Shown here one piece after another: positions 26,616 to 34,845 of a DNA stretch of 64,000 nt. Within the stretch, counting starts at the first letter, position 1; each line of letters opens with the position of its first letter. Under the pieces are notes generated by a model that saw only the letters and a program-made list of their open reading frames with translations, ran no database searches and was not told the origin of the DNA. Made by a program: the position numbers and the translations under genes. Source of the stretch: Vampirovibrionales bacterium. GTDB lineage: Bacteria > Cyanobacteriota > Vampirovibrionia > Vampirovibrionales > Vampirovibrionaceae. The DNA lies in assembly GCA_029866025.1 (NCBI GenBank), contig JARXAD010000002.1:175688-239687 (forward strand). The letters are read 5' to 3'.

Positions 26616-27947
26616 TTAGAACATGAGGCGGAAGAGGAGAAAGCGTTTGTTGAGGCGTTCCGACACTTTGCGTAGGTTTTTAGCCGTTACCTGAGCGTTA
26701 TCCACCAACTCTTTCAGCTCACTATTGTTGGGGCCCGTAGCCTGCTCCACAGCTCCCAAAACACTATCTACTCGGACCAAGGAGTTGTTAAGGTTTGTCA
26801 GAGAGGTTTCCATTTTGTACTGGAAATTAGGGTCATGGGCGGTACGATTTAGCAAAGCAGACAATTGAGACGCATCTCGGGCGGTTTGCTGCGTGAGGGA
26901 TAAGGTTTCTTTTAGCGCCGGGTCTGACAACAGTCCGTCTAACGATTGACTGGCAGAACGGATGGAGGCCACTGAGGTACGAACATCCGCTTGCAGCTCA
27001 CCATTGGCCAGCAAGTCGTTCACGTTGGTGCTCACTTCCGACAAGCTGGCGGCCAAGGCATCTGCCGTTACCACCAAATGGCGAATATCATGTCCCGACT
27101 CTTGCACCAAGGTATGGGCACTGGCCAGCAAGGCGGCGGCTTCCTGGGTTAGGTGTTCTGTATTGGCTACTGTGTTGGTTAAGGCTGCAATGGTGTCATC
27201 CGTTAACAGCTGAGAAATTTTTAAGTTGGTGTCCCGCAAGGCTTCAGCGGTTTGCAATTGAATGTCTAAGAAGGCTTTCATCCGCAGCGGGCTTTCCACC
27301 ACAAATTGAGGAGGAATGCCTTTGGGAGCCACTGCCAACAAGGGCTTACCGGGGGGCGTCACCCACCATTTATTATCATGCCAGTAGCAAGCAGCCGAAG
27401 GAGGGATACTGCGGCGGGTTAAACGATACAGAAGATGTTGAGGCCCTTCAGCCGCTTCCACCTGTCCGACCACCGTGGGTTGATCCAAATATTGGCCCCA
27501 CAAAAGGGTACCCGCCTCTACTGCCGGACGAACCGTCAAATCAGCAAGAGTTTCTCCCACTCGTTGGCACGTTTGCTCAGCAGGAGGGGTTATTTCCAAG
27601 AATTTTTCACCAATAAGGCCTGACTGCTGAATGGTGAGTAAGGATCCACGTGGCACCACGACGCTGGAGCGGCTAAGGTTAAAATTAACCCGCACTTGAT
27701 AGTGGGCACCCACACGTTCGGGAATGACTTCATCCACAAAACCAATGCGAATTCCCATCATTTGAACAGGGGCCGACTGTTTTAAACCATCCACATCCTG
27801 AAACGTAACGGAAAACTGGGTTCCATTGACAAGCGAGCGACCACGCAGCCACATTAGCACACCCACAAGAAGCACAATGCCAACCACGGTAAGCAGGCCC
27901 ACCTTAATGGCGGCCACACGCAATGCCTGATCCCGATCCGATGCCAC
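26616..27947 (-). CDS. MlaD/MCE-family lipid-transport substrate-binding protein
   Basis: 443 residues. One N-terminal membrane anchor (VGLLTVVGIVLLVGVLMWL) is followed by an MCE domain (FQDVDGLKQSAPVQMMGIRIGFVDEV, then a segment containing GLIGEKFLEITP). The long C-terminal region is helical with repeated Ala/Leu/Thr/Asn patterns (about 230-440), as in MCE proteins that form tubular bridges. MlaD-type proteins ferry phospholipids between membranes with an MlaE permease and MlaF ATPase, which are not in this window. The start codon is GTG. Confidence 0.85.
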   Translation of the reverse strand: MASDRDQALRVAAIKVGLLTVVGIVLLVGVLMWLRGRSLVNGTQFSVTFQDVDGLKQSAPVQMMGIRIGFVDEVIPERVGAHYQVRVNFNLSRSSVVVPRGSLLTIQQSGLIGEKFLEITPPAEQTCQRVGETLADLTVRPAVEAGTLLWGQYLDQPTVVGQVEAAEGPQHLLYRLTRRSIPPSAACYWHDNKWWVTPPGKPLLAVAPKGIPPQFVVESPLRMKAFLDIQLQTAEALRDTNLKISQLLTDDTIAALTNTVANTEHLTQEAAALLASAHTLVQESGHDIRHLVVTADALAASLSEVSTNVNDLLANGELQADVRTSVASIRSASQSLDGLLSDPALKETLSLTQQTARDASQLSALLNRTAHDPNFQYKMETSLTNLNNSLVRVDSVLGAVEQATGPNNSELKELVDNAQVTAKNLRKVSERLNKRFLLFRLMF

Positions 27948-28015
27948 GTTGTTGTGATTCCCGCAAAACAGAGTAAGCCTTTATTATACGGGCAACACAG
28001 GAACGGGTTATGGAA

Positions 28016-28699
28016 TTACCCGTAAGCCGTGCCCGTTTGTTTGTGGCGCTGGCCTTCAAAGGCTGGGGATAATATTTCTTCCGTTATGGATTTTACAAAG
28101 GCAATGGTATCAATTTCTCGCCGCAAGGGATGTTGTAAGGCCCGTAAAAAATCAGGGCCGCGCTTATCCACGGCTTGGGTAAAGGTTCCCTTATAACGCG
28201 TTTGAAATTCGCGAAACGCTTTTTGCTGGTCCCAATAATACCCGTCCAGCCCCGCTTTACAACTAAGCCAATGGTGCAGCTGATGAGCCACATAATGAAT
28301 GTTCAATAGACCTGGGACCAGTACAAACACGCCCTCGTCCCAATCGGGATCCACGGGGAGCTGGTCCTCGCAATGAGCTTGCAACAATTTAACCAGTTTC
28401 TCGTAACGCACACTGTCCCCATCGGGAGAAATATAGCCCACAGAAAGCCCCATGCTCATTAACCCCAACTGAACCGCACCGGCCTGCAGGCCGGTCACCA
28501 CCACTACCGGCGTTCCTGTGGCTTGAATAGCAAGCAATAGACTAGGCAGGTTCCCATGATGTGCCTTAATAAAAGCGCGCGCTTCGGCGGCAACGGCTTC
28601 GGCTTGTTCCGCCTGAGATGCCGTTGATTTAAAAGCGTCCATGGGCTGTAACACTTGCCCTAATGGCAATGACGCATGTGGTTTTCGATTCAATCCCAT
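28016..28699 (-). CDS. Uncharacterised conserved-looking cytoplasmic protein
   Basis: 227 residues, not recognised. After a helical region (TASQAEQAEAVAAEARAFI) there is an alpha/beta-like part (GTPVVVVTGLQAGAVQLGLMSMG and EGVFVLVPGLLNIH). A His/Trp-rich segment HYVAHQLHHWLSC follows. There are no membrane segments and no signal peptide. It is the first gene of a probable operon with the MCE protein and LD-carboxypeptidase (gaps 68 and 73 bases), suggesting an envelope-related role. ATG 28699 has a G-rich ribosome site (GGGGGAT). Confidence 0.6.
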   Translation of the reverse strand: MGLNRKPHASLPLGQVLQPMDAFKSTASQAEQAEAVAAEARAFIKAHHGNLPSLLLAIQATGTPVVVVTGLQAGAVQLGLMSMGLSVGYISPDGDSVRYEKLVKLLQAHCEDQLPVDPDWDEGVFVLVPGLLNIHYVAHQLHHWLSCKAGLDGYYWDQQKAFREFQTRYKGTFTQAVDKRGPDFLRALQHPLRREIDTIAFVKSITEEILSPAFEGQRHKQTGTAYG

Positions 28700-28854
28700 C
28701 CGTATAATCCCCCGTTATCAGGTTCTTAAAAACCCCGAATCCCCAACATTAGATGATACTTGTATAAACAATTTTTACCCGCATTTGATGCTACCCACCC
28801 GTTGAACGGCCTTAAATTGTTACACTACTGTTACAACTTAAGGCCGAACACACC

Positions 28855-28891
28855 AACAAAAAACCCGCCCCTATAAGGTAGGAACGGGTTT
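28855..28891 (-). terminator. Terminator after rplA
   Basis: On the minus strand AAACCCG pairs with CGGGTTT around a 17-base loop and runs into a six-T tract, 21 bases after the rplA stop. Confidence 0.75.
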
Positions 28892-28911
28892 TAAGAGAAA
28901 GAGAAACCAAC

Positions 28912-29658
28912 TTAGTTTAAGTATTCTTTGATTTCCAAGGCCAATTTGGTGGTATCCACTGGAATGCCAGGACCCATGGTGGACGACAAGGTCACCGATT
29001 TCACATAGGTTCCTTTGGCGCCCGAAGGTTTGTTACGCAAGATGGCATCGTACAAAGCCGAGAAGTTTTTGAGAATTTGGGCCTCAGTAAAATCACGTTT
29101 ACCAATGCCTACATGGACAATACCTTGCTTATCGGCACGGAATTCCACTTTACCGCCTTGCAACGCTTTCACGGTTTCGCCCACAGCAGCCGTTACGGTG
29201 CCGCCTTTGGGGTTGGGCATTAAGCCTTTAGGGCCCAAAATACGGGCAACCTTGGCCAAAGCAGCCATCATATCGGGGGTGGCCACCAACACATCAAACT
29301 CGGCCAATACAGTGGCATCTTTTTGGATACGCTCAATGAGCTCATCGCCACCGGCCAGTACAGCACCAGCTGCCAAGGCTTCTTTTTCTTTATCACCTTT
29401 AGCAATAACGGCTACGCGAACGGTTTTACCGGTACCCTCAGGTAAATCCACGGTGCTACGAACCATTTGGTCCGCTTTTTTTACATCAATGCCCAAACGA
29501 ATGTGACACTCGATGGACTCGTTAAACTTGCTGTTGGCCTTGAGGATTTGCTTCAGAGATTCCACCGCATCTTTGGCAGTAACGGTGGATGGCAGCGACT
29601 CCAGCATGGTTTTAAATTGCTGCTGGCGCTTGGTGAGTTTTTTATCGGCAGTAGCCAT
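28912..29658 (-). CDS. rplA: 50S ribosomal protein L1
   Basis: 248 residues. It forms the L1 stalk and also acts as translational repressor of its own operon. The signatures TGKTVRVAVIAKGDK, DVLVATPDMM, GPKGLMPNPKGGTV and YDAILRNKPSGAKGTYVKS are all standard. It lies 85 bases after rplK. Unlike the usual bacterial cluster, rplJ and rplL do not follow; a terminator comes first. Confidence 0.98.
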   Translation of the reverse strand: MATADKKLTKRQQQFKTMLESLPSTVTAKDAVESLKQILKANSKFNESIECHIRLGIDVKKADQMVRSTVDLPEGTGKTVRVAVIAKGDKEKEALAAGAVLAGGDELIERIQKDATVLAEFDVLVATPDMMAALAKVARILGPKGLMPNPKGGTVTAAVGETVKALQGGKVEFRADKQGIVHVGIGKRDFTEAQILKNFSALYDAILRNKPSGAKGTYVKSVTLSSTMGPGIPVDTTKLALEIKEYLN

Positions 29659-29743
29659 GGTGAGGGTCCTTATGTGGTGCAGGCGGACGGTTTACGCGTC
29701 CTCCCACGAGGGAGAGTAACAATAAAAAGTGTTTATGGACTGA

Positions 29744-30175
29744 CTAGGCAGCGTCTTCGACGAGAACACCCATGTTTTTTGCGGTACCAGCCACAATTTT
29801 CATGGCGGCATCAATGTCATTGGCATTCAAGTCGGGCATTTTAACTTCAGCAATGCTGCGTAACTGGGCTTGAGTGAGGGTACCCACCTTTAGTTTTTGG
29901 GACGTGGCCGACCCTTTTTCAATTTTCAAGGCTTGCTTGATTAAGAACGACGCGGGAGGCGTTTTTAGCTCAAAGGTAAAGGAGCGATCACTGTAGACGG
30001 TGATGACGACAGGAATAATTTGGCCCACTTTGTCTTGAGTGGCAGCGTTGTAAGCCTTACAAAATTCCATAATGTTCACACCGTGTTGGCCCAAAGCAGG
30101 ACCCACAGGAGGCGCGGGGTTGGCTTTACCCGCAGGGAGTGCCAGTTTAATAAATCCGGTTGCTGTCTTGGCCAT
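29744..30175 (-). CDS. rplK: 50S ribosomal protein L11
   Basis: 143 residues. It binds the GTPase-associated 23S rRNA region and is involved in factor binding and the stringent response. [25 protein letters not shown] is the family signature, and the C-terminal rRNA-binding domain ([26 protein letters not shown]) is complete. It is in the nusG-rplK-rplA order. Confidence 0.98.
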   Translation of the reverse strand: MAKTATGFIKLALPAGKANPAPPVGPALGQHGVNIMEFCKAYNAATQDKVGQIIPVVITVYSDRSFTFELKTPPASFLIKQALKIEKGSATSQKLKVGTLTQAQLRSIAEVKMPDLNANDIDAAMKIVAGTAKNMGVLVEDAA

Positions 30176-30329
30176 GGGGCATTTCCTTTATGAGCGTTTT
30201 AATGAATTGAATAAAAAGAGGAAGAAATTGAAGGTTTCTGATCCAATCACAAACAAGATACAAATGCACATGGTTTTAGAGTGATTGGGAGGCGTAGCCC
30301 AGATGCCCTTGTAAAGAGTGCCTGTGGCG

Positions 30330-31148
30330 CTACATTTTTTGGATTTGACCGAAGTGGAGTTCAACAGGGGTGTCACGGCCAAAGATGGAGACCGACGCTT
30401 TGACTTTTTCTTTGTCGTGGTGCACTTCCGTTACGCTGCCTTCAAATTCGGAGAAGGGACCGCTGATAATGCGGATAACGTCGCCCACTTTAATGTCGAT
30501 TTCCACCTTTTTGGTGGCTTTTACAATGGTGGAACGCATCAGGATGCGTTTCACTTCCGATTCGCGAGCCGCTACAGGCTTCTTTTCGCTGCCAATAAAC
30601 TTGGTGACACCCGGCGTGTGGCGCACCACGTACCATGAATCATCATCCATAATCATTTCCACCAGCACATAGCCGGGGAACAGGCGTTCTTCTTTTTCTT
30701 GGCGTTTGCCGTCTTTAATTTTGGTAATGGTTTTTTGCGGCACCTCAATGGAAAAGATCTTGTGGCCCATGTTCATGGAGTCCACACGCCGCTCAAGGTT
30801 AATTTTCACCTTGTTTTCGTGGCCCGAATACGTGTGGATGATGTACCAGTTTTTCTTTTTCGCCTTTTGGGCAATCACCGGTTGGCCACCCGATTCATCC
30901 AGCGGCGTTTCTTCTTCCAAAGAGCGACGACGACCTACAGGCTGCACAGCATGCTCTTTAATGGTGGGCATGTGGCTGCCGCCCACGTCTTCAACAGAAG
31001 GCTCCATCATATGGGTAGCCTCGACGGCATGAGCCTCAATCAATGGCACATCGCCTTCCGGCAAGTGCAGGGTATCGGGATGCTCCGCAGTGTCAGTGTC
31101 CAAAGAGGTGGAGTCAGTAGAGAAAGCCATCATGGCAGTGGGTTCCAT
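30330..31148 (-). CDS. nusG: Transcription elongation/antitermination factor NusG with acidic N-terminal extension
   Basis: About 272 residues. The NGN domain starts near residue 95 (KKNWYIIHTYSGHENKVKINLERR, then LFPGYVLVEM and WYVVRHTPGVTKFIG). The KOW domain is at the end (GDVIRIISGPFSEFEGSVTEV). NusG links RNA polymerase to ribosome or Rho. The first 95 residues are extra, rich in Glu, His and Thr, and predicted disordered; typical NusG is about 180 residues. Start choice is weak (ATG 31148, ATG 31133 or TTG 31154), but the frame stays open and codon use looks coding. It lies between secE and rplK. Confidence 0.96.
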   Translation of the reverse strand: MEPTAMMAFSTDSTSLDTDTAEHPDTLHLPEGDVPLIEAHAVEATHMMEPSVEDVGGSHMPTIKEHAVQPVGRRRSLEEETPLDESGGQPVIAQKAKKKNWYIIHTYSGHENKVKINLERRVDSMNMGHKIFSIEVPQKTITKIKDGKRQEKEERLFPGYVLVEMIMDDDSWYVVRHTPGVTKFIGSEKKPVAARESEVKRILMRSTIVKATKKVEIDIKVGDVIRIISGPFSEFEGSVTEVHHDKEKVKASVSIFGRDTPVELHFGQIQKM

Positions 31149-31187
31149 TCGCAAGTGAGGGACAGATCAAGAAAGGAAAGGAGACAG

Positions 31188-31442
31188 CTACATCCAGCCA
31201 GCCACACGGGGCAACCACTGGGTTAGCACCCAAATAATGCCGCGAAAGCTATTATCAATAATAAACAGACCCACGCTAAACACCGCTGTGAGTAAAATCA
31301 CCGTCAGGGTGTTGGCCAAAATTTGAGGCCGCGTTGGCCACGTCACCCGTTTGGCTTCTGCCCACACCGACTGCAAGTACGCCACCATAGGCGACGCCGG
31401 TTGCTGGGGTAGGCTTTGAATGGGTGCGGTGGGTGCAGACAT
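31188..31442 (-). CDS. secE: Preprotein translocase subunit SecE
   Basis: 84 residues, the short single-helix form. The cytoplasmic amphipathic segment VWAEAKRVTWPTRPQILANT contains the conserved V-x-W-P. One membrane helix follows (VILLTAVFSVGLFII). It stabilises SecY in the SecYEG channel. It is flanked by tRNA-Trp and nusG, the classic arrangement. Confidence 0.95.
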   Translation of the reverse strand: MSAPTAPIQSLPQQPASPMVAYLQSVWAEAKRVTWPTRPQILANTLTVILLTAVFSVGLFIIDNSFRGIIWVLTQWLPRVAGWM

Positions 31443-31487
31443 AAGCGTGTGTAACCGTGTTGTGAAAGACCGACGTAGAGAATAAAA

Positions 31488-31563
31488 TGGCGCGCCCTGG
31501 AGGACTCGAACCCCCGACATTTGGTTTTGGAGACCAACGTTCTACCAACTGAACTAAGGACGC
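31488..31563 (-). tRNA. tRNA-Trp (CCA anticodon)
   Basis: Minus-strand cloverleaf of 76 bases: acceptor GCGTCCT/AGGGCGC, anticodon arm TTGGT-CTCCAAA-ACCAA (anticodon CCA), T arm GGGGG-TTCGAGT-CCTCC, discriminator G and encoded 3' CCA. It precedes secE. A palindrome CCCAGCAAGCTGGG touches its 5' end. Confidence 0.96.
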
Positions 31564-31576
31564 CCAGCAAGCTGGG
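31563..31576. repeat. CCCAGCAAGCTGGG palindrome at the tRNA-Trp 5' end
   Basis: Perfect hairpin-forming palindrome sharing one base with the tRNA-Trp 5' end. The same core (CCAGCAAGCTGG) occurs at 54513-54524 as a terminator stem, and in complementary-loop form at 13253-13266. Confidence 0.6.
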
Positions 31577-31698
31577 TTTATAAAGGAGATACTGCGTAAA
31601 CTTCTTAAATAAACCGAGGATTGAGTAGCCTAGCAAAAAATTGACCATTAAAAAATCCCCGGCAAGCCGAGGACTTAATAAGAATAGATCAAAGGATG

Positions 31699-31968
31699 TT
31701 AGCCGACAATATCTATACCTAGAATAGTATTTCCATCGGCCTCAACTGTAACAAAGCCACTATAATTTTGTTCTAAGTTCTTTGCATGTTGCCCTGGGGG
31801 GCCACTCATATTAACTTGCCCATTCTCTATAGTAATGCTATCCACAATACGGGGAGGGAAGGTATCACCCTGACCCTCGAAATTAATCGATACTGTATCG
31901 TTTTTTTCAAGAGCAGCTTTAAGCTCTTTCACTGTGGTAGAACCAAATTGAAGGGGTGGGGTACGCAT
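31699..31968 (-). CDS. Small uncharacterised protein
   Basis: 89 residues, not recognised. It is acidic and beta-like, with no cysteine, signal peptide or membrane helix. There is a possible helix-strand start (TTVKELKAALEKNDTVSINFEG) and a C-terminal strand pair (GFVTVEADGNTILGIDIVG). ATG 31968 has GGAG eight bases upstream and is preferred over an upstream in-frame ATG at 32004. It is a single gene, divergent from purB, and visibly AT-richer than its neighbours. Confidence 0.6.
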   Translation of the reverse strand: MRTPPLQFGSTTVKELKAALEKNDTVSINFEGQGDTFPPRIVDSITIENGQVNMSGPPGQHAKNLEQNYSGFVTVEADGNTILGIDIVG

Positions 31969-32099
31969 AAGGTCAATCTCCAAAAGAGGGGGTAGGGAAA
32001 ACAATCATTGAAACATTTTAGGATACCCAGATAAACCCCTGTGAACTTGCTATGATGCTAGCGAACGTTGTTTTTACTACAGAACTGTTACAAACTGCT

Positions 32100-33449
32100 A
32101 TGATCCCTCGCTACTCCACCCCAGACATGACCACCCTGTGGGCCCCGCAGGCCAAAACTCGCCTGTGGCTGCAAGTTGAATTGGCCGTGACCCACGCCCA
32201 AGAAGCGCTAGGATTAGTACCTGCAGGAACTCACAACGCCCTGCAGCAAGCCTTAGCCAACGTCTTTACTTGTGATGAAGCGGCAACAGTCCTACTGGAG
32301 CGCGCTGATGCCATTGAACTGGAAACCCGCCACGACATTATTGCCTTTCTCACCGCCGTGGGGGAGGTGGTGACTGCTAACGGGTCGGATGCCCACCGCC
32401 ACCTGCATTTGGGCATGACCAGCTCGGATTTAATTGATACTGCCCTGAGTTTGCAGCTCCAGCAATCGGGCGCATTAATTGTGGCAGCCCTTACCGACGC
32501 CCGCGAAGCCGTGTATCAACGCGCGCTGGAATTTAAAAATACCCCTTGCATTGGGCGTTCTCACGGCATCCACGGAGAGCCCATTACCTTTGGCCTTAAG
32601 CTTCTTACGTGGGTGGATGAACTGGATAGAGGGCTAGAGCGCCTCAAAAGTGCCTTGGAAGAATGCCGTGTGGGGCAAATTAGTGGGGCCATGGGCACGT
32701 ATGCCACCAACGACCCCGCCATTGAAACGGCCGTCTGCCACTCGCTTGGGCTCAAACCGTCTCCCACCAGCACTCAGGTCATTTCTCGCGATATTCACGC
32801 CCAGTTCACGTGGGCGCTAGCATCACTCGGCGCCAGCTTAGAAAAATTCTCGGTGGAACTGCGCCACTTGCAACGCACCGAAGTGCTGGAGGTGGAGGAA
32901 GGCTTTGCCAAAGGGCAAAAGGGCTCGTCGGCTATGCCCCACAAGCGCAACCCCATCAGTGGAGAAAACCTGACGGGCTTGGCTCGACTGCTCCGCAGCT
33001 ACGTCACCCCTGCGTTGGAAAACGTGGCCTTGTGGCACGAGCGCGACATTAGCCACAGCTCGGTAGAGCGCGTGACCTTGCCCGATGCGTGCCAGCTGGC
33101 CCATTACAGCCTAAAGCGCTTTACCACGCTGGTGGCCAACTTACAGATCTTCCCAGAGAATATGGCTCGCAACCTCACCTTATACGGCGGGGTGATCTTC
33201 TCCCAACGTGTGTTGCTCGCTCTCATTGAAGCCGGTTCCACCCGTGAAGCCGCCTACACTTTGGTGCAGCGCAACGCCCACTTGGCATGGAACCGACCAT
33301 CGGGTGATTTTAAAGCCAACTTGCTGAAAGACTCTGACGTTACCCATCTCCTTTCGCCAGACGCCCTTGAAGCCTGCTTTAATGTGGCCCCGTATTTGGC
33401 CCACGTGGACACCATGTTTGCCCGTTTTAGCAGCCTAAAAGGAGCCTAA
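32100..33449 (+). CDS. purB: Adenylosuccinate lyase
   Basis: 449 residues, fumarase/aspartase superfamily. It removes fumarate from SAICAR and from adenylosuccinate in purine synthesis. The superfamily signature GSSAMPHKRNP holds the flexible catalytic Ser loop. RYSTPDMTTLW at the start, HLGMTSSDLIDTALSLQ and SHGIHGEPITFG (catalytic His) are all present. ATG 32100 is preferred because the family starts with M-I-x-R-Y. The NUDIX gene begins three bases after the stop, so the two are translationally linked. Confidence 0.96.
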   Translation: MIPRYSTPDMTTLWAPQAKTRLWLQVELAVTHAQEALGLVPAGTHNALQQALANVFTCDEAATVLLERADAIELETRHDIIAFLTAVGEVVTANGSDAHRHLHLGMTSSDLIDTALSLQLQQSGALIVAALTDAREAVYQRALEFKNTPCIGRSHGIHGEPITFGLKLLTWVDELDRGLERLKSALEECRVGQISGAMGTYATNDPAIETAVCHSLGLKPSPTSTQVISRDIHAQFTWALASLGASLEKFSVELRHLQRTEVLEVEEGFAKGQKGSSAMPHKRNPISGENLTGLARLLRSYVTPALENVALWHERDISHSSVERVTLPDACQLAHYSLKRFTTLVANLQIFPENMARNLTLYGGVIFSQRVLLALIEAGSTREAAYTLVQRNAHLAWNRPSGDFKANLLKDSDVTHLLSPDALEACFNVAPYLAHVDTMFARFSSLKGA

Positions 33450-33452
33450 CCC

Positions 33453-33899
33453 ATGGGGGAAGCCAACGCTGCCATTCGCATTCGCGCCGGAGTTGTGGTG
33501 GTTAATAACAATCGGGTGTTGTTAGTGCGCCAAAACAATCATCCCTTTTGGGTATTGCCCGGCGGCACGCTGGAGTTGGGCGAAACCCTCCCCACCTGTG
33601 CCGTGCGCGAGTTGGAAGAAGAGCTCAAGCTCACCATCACGCTGCAAAAATTACTGGGCATGGGGGAATTTATCCCACCCACCGATCCCATCAAAGGCCA
33701 GCGCCACGTGGTGGATACGGTGTGGTTAGCCACCGCAGACACTGATGTTTTGACCGTCACCACCGACGAAAACCTCAACGACGCCCGTTGGTTTGGACTC
33801 AATGAATTAGATGCCATTGATCTCAAGCCCGATTGGATTTACCAACTTATTTTGGATGGTGCTCCTGAGTTTTCAGGTGGAGCGGGCTACTTCTCGTAA
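33453..33899 (+). CDS. NUDIX hydrolase
   Basis: 148 residues. It hydrolyses a nucleoside diphosphate linked to some moiety X. The Nudix box GGTLELGETLPTCAVRELEEEL fits G-x5-E-x7-R-E-x-x-E-E, with Leu rather than Gly at the last family position. AAAGGAG lies just before the ATG and the start is three bases from the purB stop, indicating co-translation. Substrate is unknown; pairing with purB suggests nucleotide clean-up. The dispersed repeat copy B begins directly after the stop codon. Confidence 0.9.
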   Translation: MGEANAAIRIRAGVVVVNNNRVLLVRQNNHPFWVLPGGTLELGETLPTCAVRELEEELKLTITLQKLLGMGEFIPPTDPIKGQRHVVDTVWLATADTDVLTVTTDENLNDARWFGLNELDAIDLKPDWIYQLILDGAPEFSGGAGYFS

Positions 33900-33900
33900 T

Positions 33901-34100
33901 TTAATTTATCTGCTGAGGGGCCGGCCCCTCAGCCCTCCCCGCACAGGGGCTGCGCCCCTTGTGTATCCCGCAAATGGATCTTATCCATTTCCACTGCGGA
34001 ACTTCGGGTGTCGCCAGAACTGCGGCTTCGCTACGCTTGCCCGCAGACAGGCGTTATTGGGTTAATGCTGGCGCATTGTAAACCCAATAACCCACCCTCT
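33901..34100 (-). repeat. Dispersed repeat, copy B (full length)
   Basis: On the minus strand it reads GAGGGTGGGTTATTGGG, then an inverted partner (AACCCAATAACGCCTGTC), CTGGCGACACCCGAA, GGGATACACAAGGGGC with its GCCCCT arm, GGGGAG, and finally TGAGGGGC with GCCCCTCA and AGATAAATT. It is collinear with copy C at 54566-54768 over its whole length. Orientation puts the GC-hairpin end against the NUDIX stop codon. It lies between convergent genes. Confidence 0.85.
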
Positions 34101-34267
34101 TCCGCAGGATCCATAGGGCTTTAATATTTTTTAAATGCTTACGCCAATAGCCATTATATAAAGCGCCGTTCGGCGCCAAGAGAAAGGGCCGGTGGTGAGA
34201 CCGGCCCTGGAATGTGTGTGTGTGTTGATGGAGTGTGAATTGAAAGTTAAAAAATTGTGTCTGCGGG

Positions 34268-34795
34268 TTACCCCCTATAGGGATAGAGATTGAGGGCGGG
34301 TTGCACCCATTGATTAAGGCCTTGGAGGGCGAGATACGCATTGTACTGGCTGGCACCGGGAAGATTAATGATGCCGGGGAACTGAGGCGTGACGCCGGGG
34401 CCACCGTTGATGCCCTGAAATTGATTGAATCCGAAGGGTTGGGCGTTTTGCGGGCCGAAATACAGTGGGTTGATTTCGTTAACGTTGGGTAAGAGACGAG
34501 CGAGGTCGGTGCGGCCGCCGCCAATCCATTCACTGGCCAAGCGGTTGTTGATGTTTTGAATGGGGCCGACGGGGCCGCCGCCGAGGGCGGCATCGAGGCC
34601 AATCCCGTAAGAAAAATTGAAGTTGCGAAGGCTAGCTTGGTCTGCGAGAAGGTAGGCTAGTTGAGAAGAGGGGCCAGCAGCGGCCAGATTCGCAGTGGGG
34701 TCAAAGGCGTTGGGTTGGACAAAACCATTGTTAAAACCACCCTGACCATTGAATCCGTTAAAACCTGTATTGAGACCATTGTTGAATAAGGCCAT
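34268..34795 (-). CDS. Asn/Gly/Phe-rich low-complexity protein
   Basis: 175 residues, not recognised. The first 30 residues are built from F-N-N-G/N-G-F units (NTGFNGFNGQGGFNNGF). The middle is more ordered (SSQLAYLLADQASLRNFNFSYGIG and NINNRLASEWIGGGRTDLARLLPN). The C-terminus is Gly/Pro/Gln/Asn-rich. There is no signal peptide, Lys or Cys. Such composition is prion-like or resembles self-assembling surface proteins. It lies 50 bases downstream of the glycine-zipper gene, which shares an Asn/Pro/Gln/Phe-rich tail, so the two probably form a unit. Confidence 0.6.
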   Translation of the reverse strand: MALFNNGLNTGFNGFNGQGGFNNGFVQPNAFDPTANLAAAGPSSQLAYLLADQASLRNFNFSYGIGLDAALGGGPVGPIQNINNRLASEWIGGGRTDLARLLPNVNEINPLYFGPQNAQPFGFNQFQGINGGPGVTPQFPGIINLPGASQYNAYLALQGLNQWVQPALNLYPYRG

Positions 34796-34845
34796 TGCTG
34801 CAAGCCCCCCCGAGCTAACTGTGTATTACTTTGTGTCGTAAGTGA

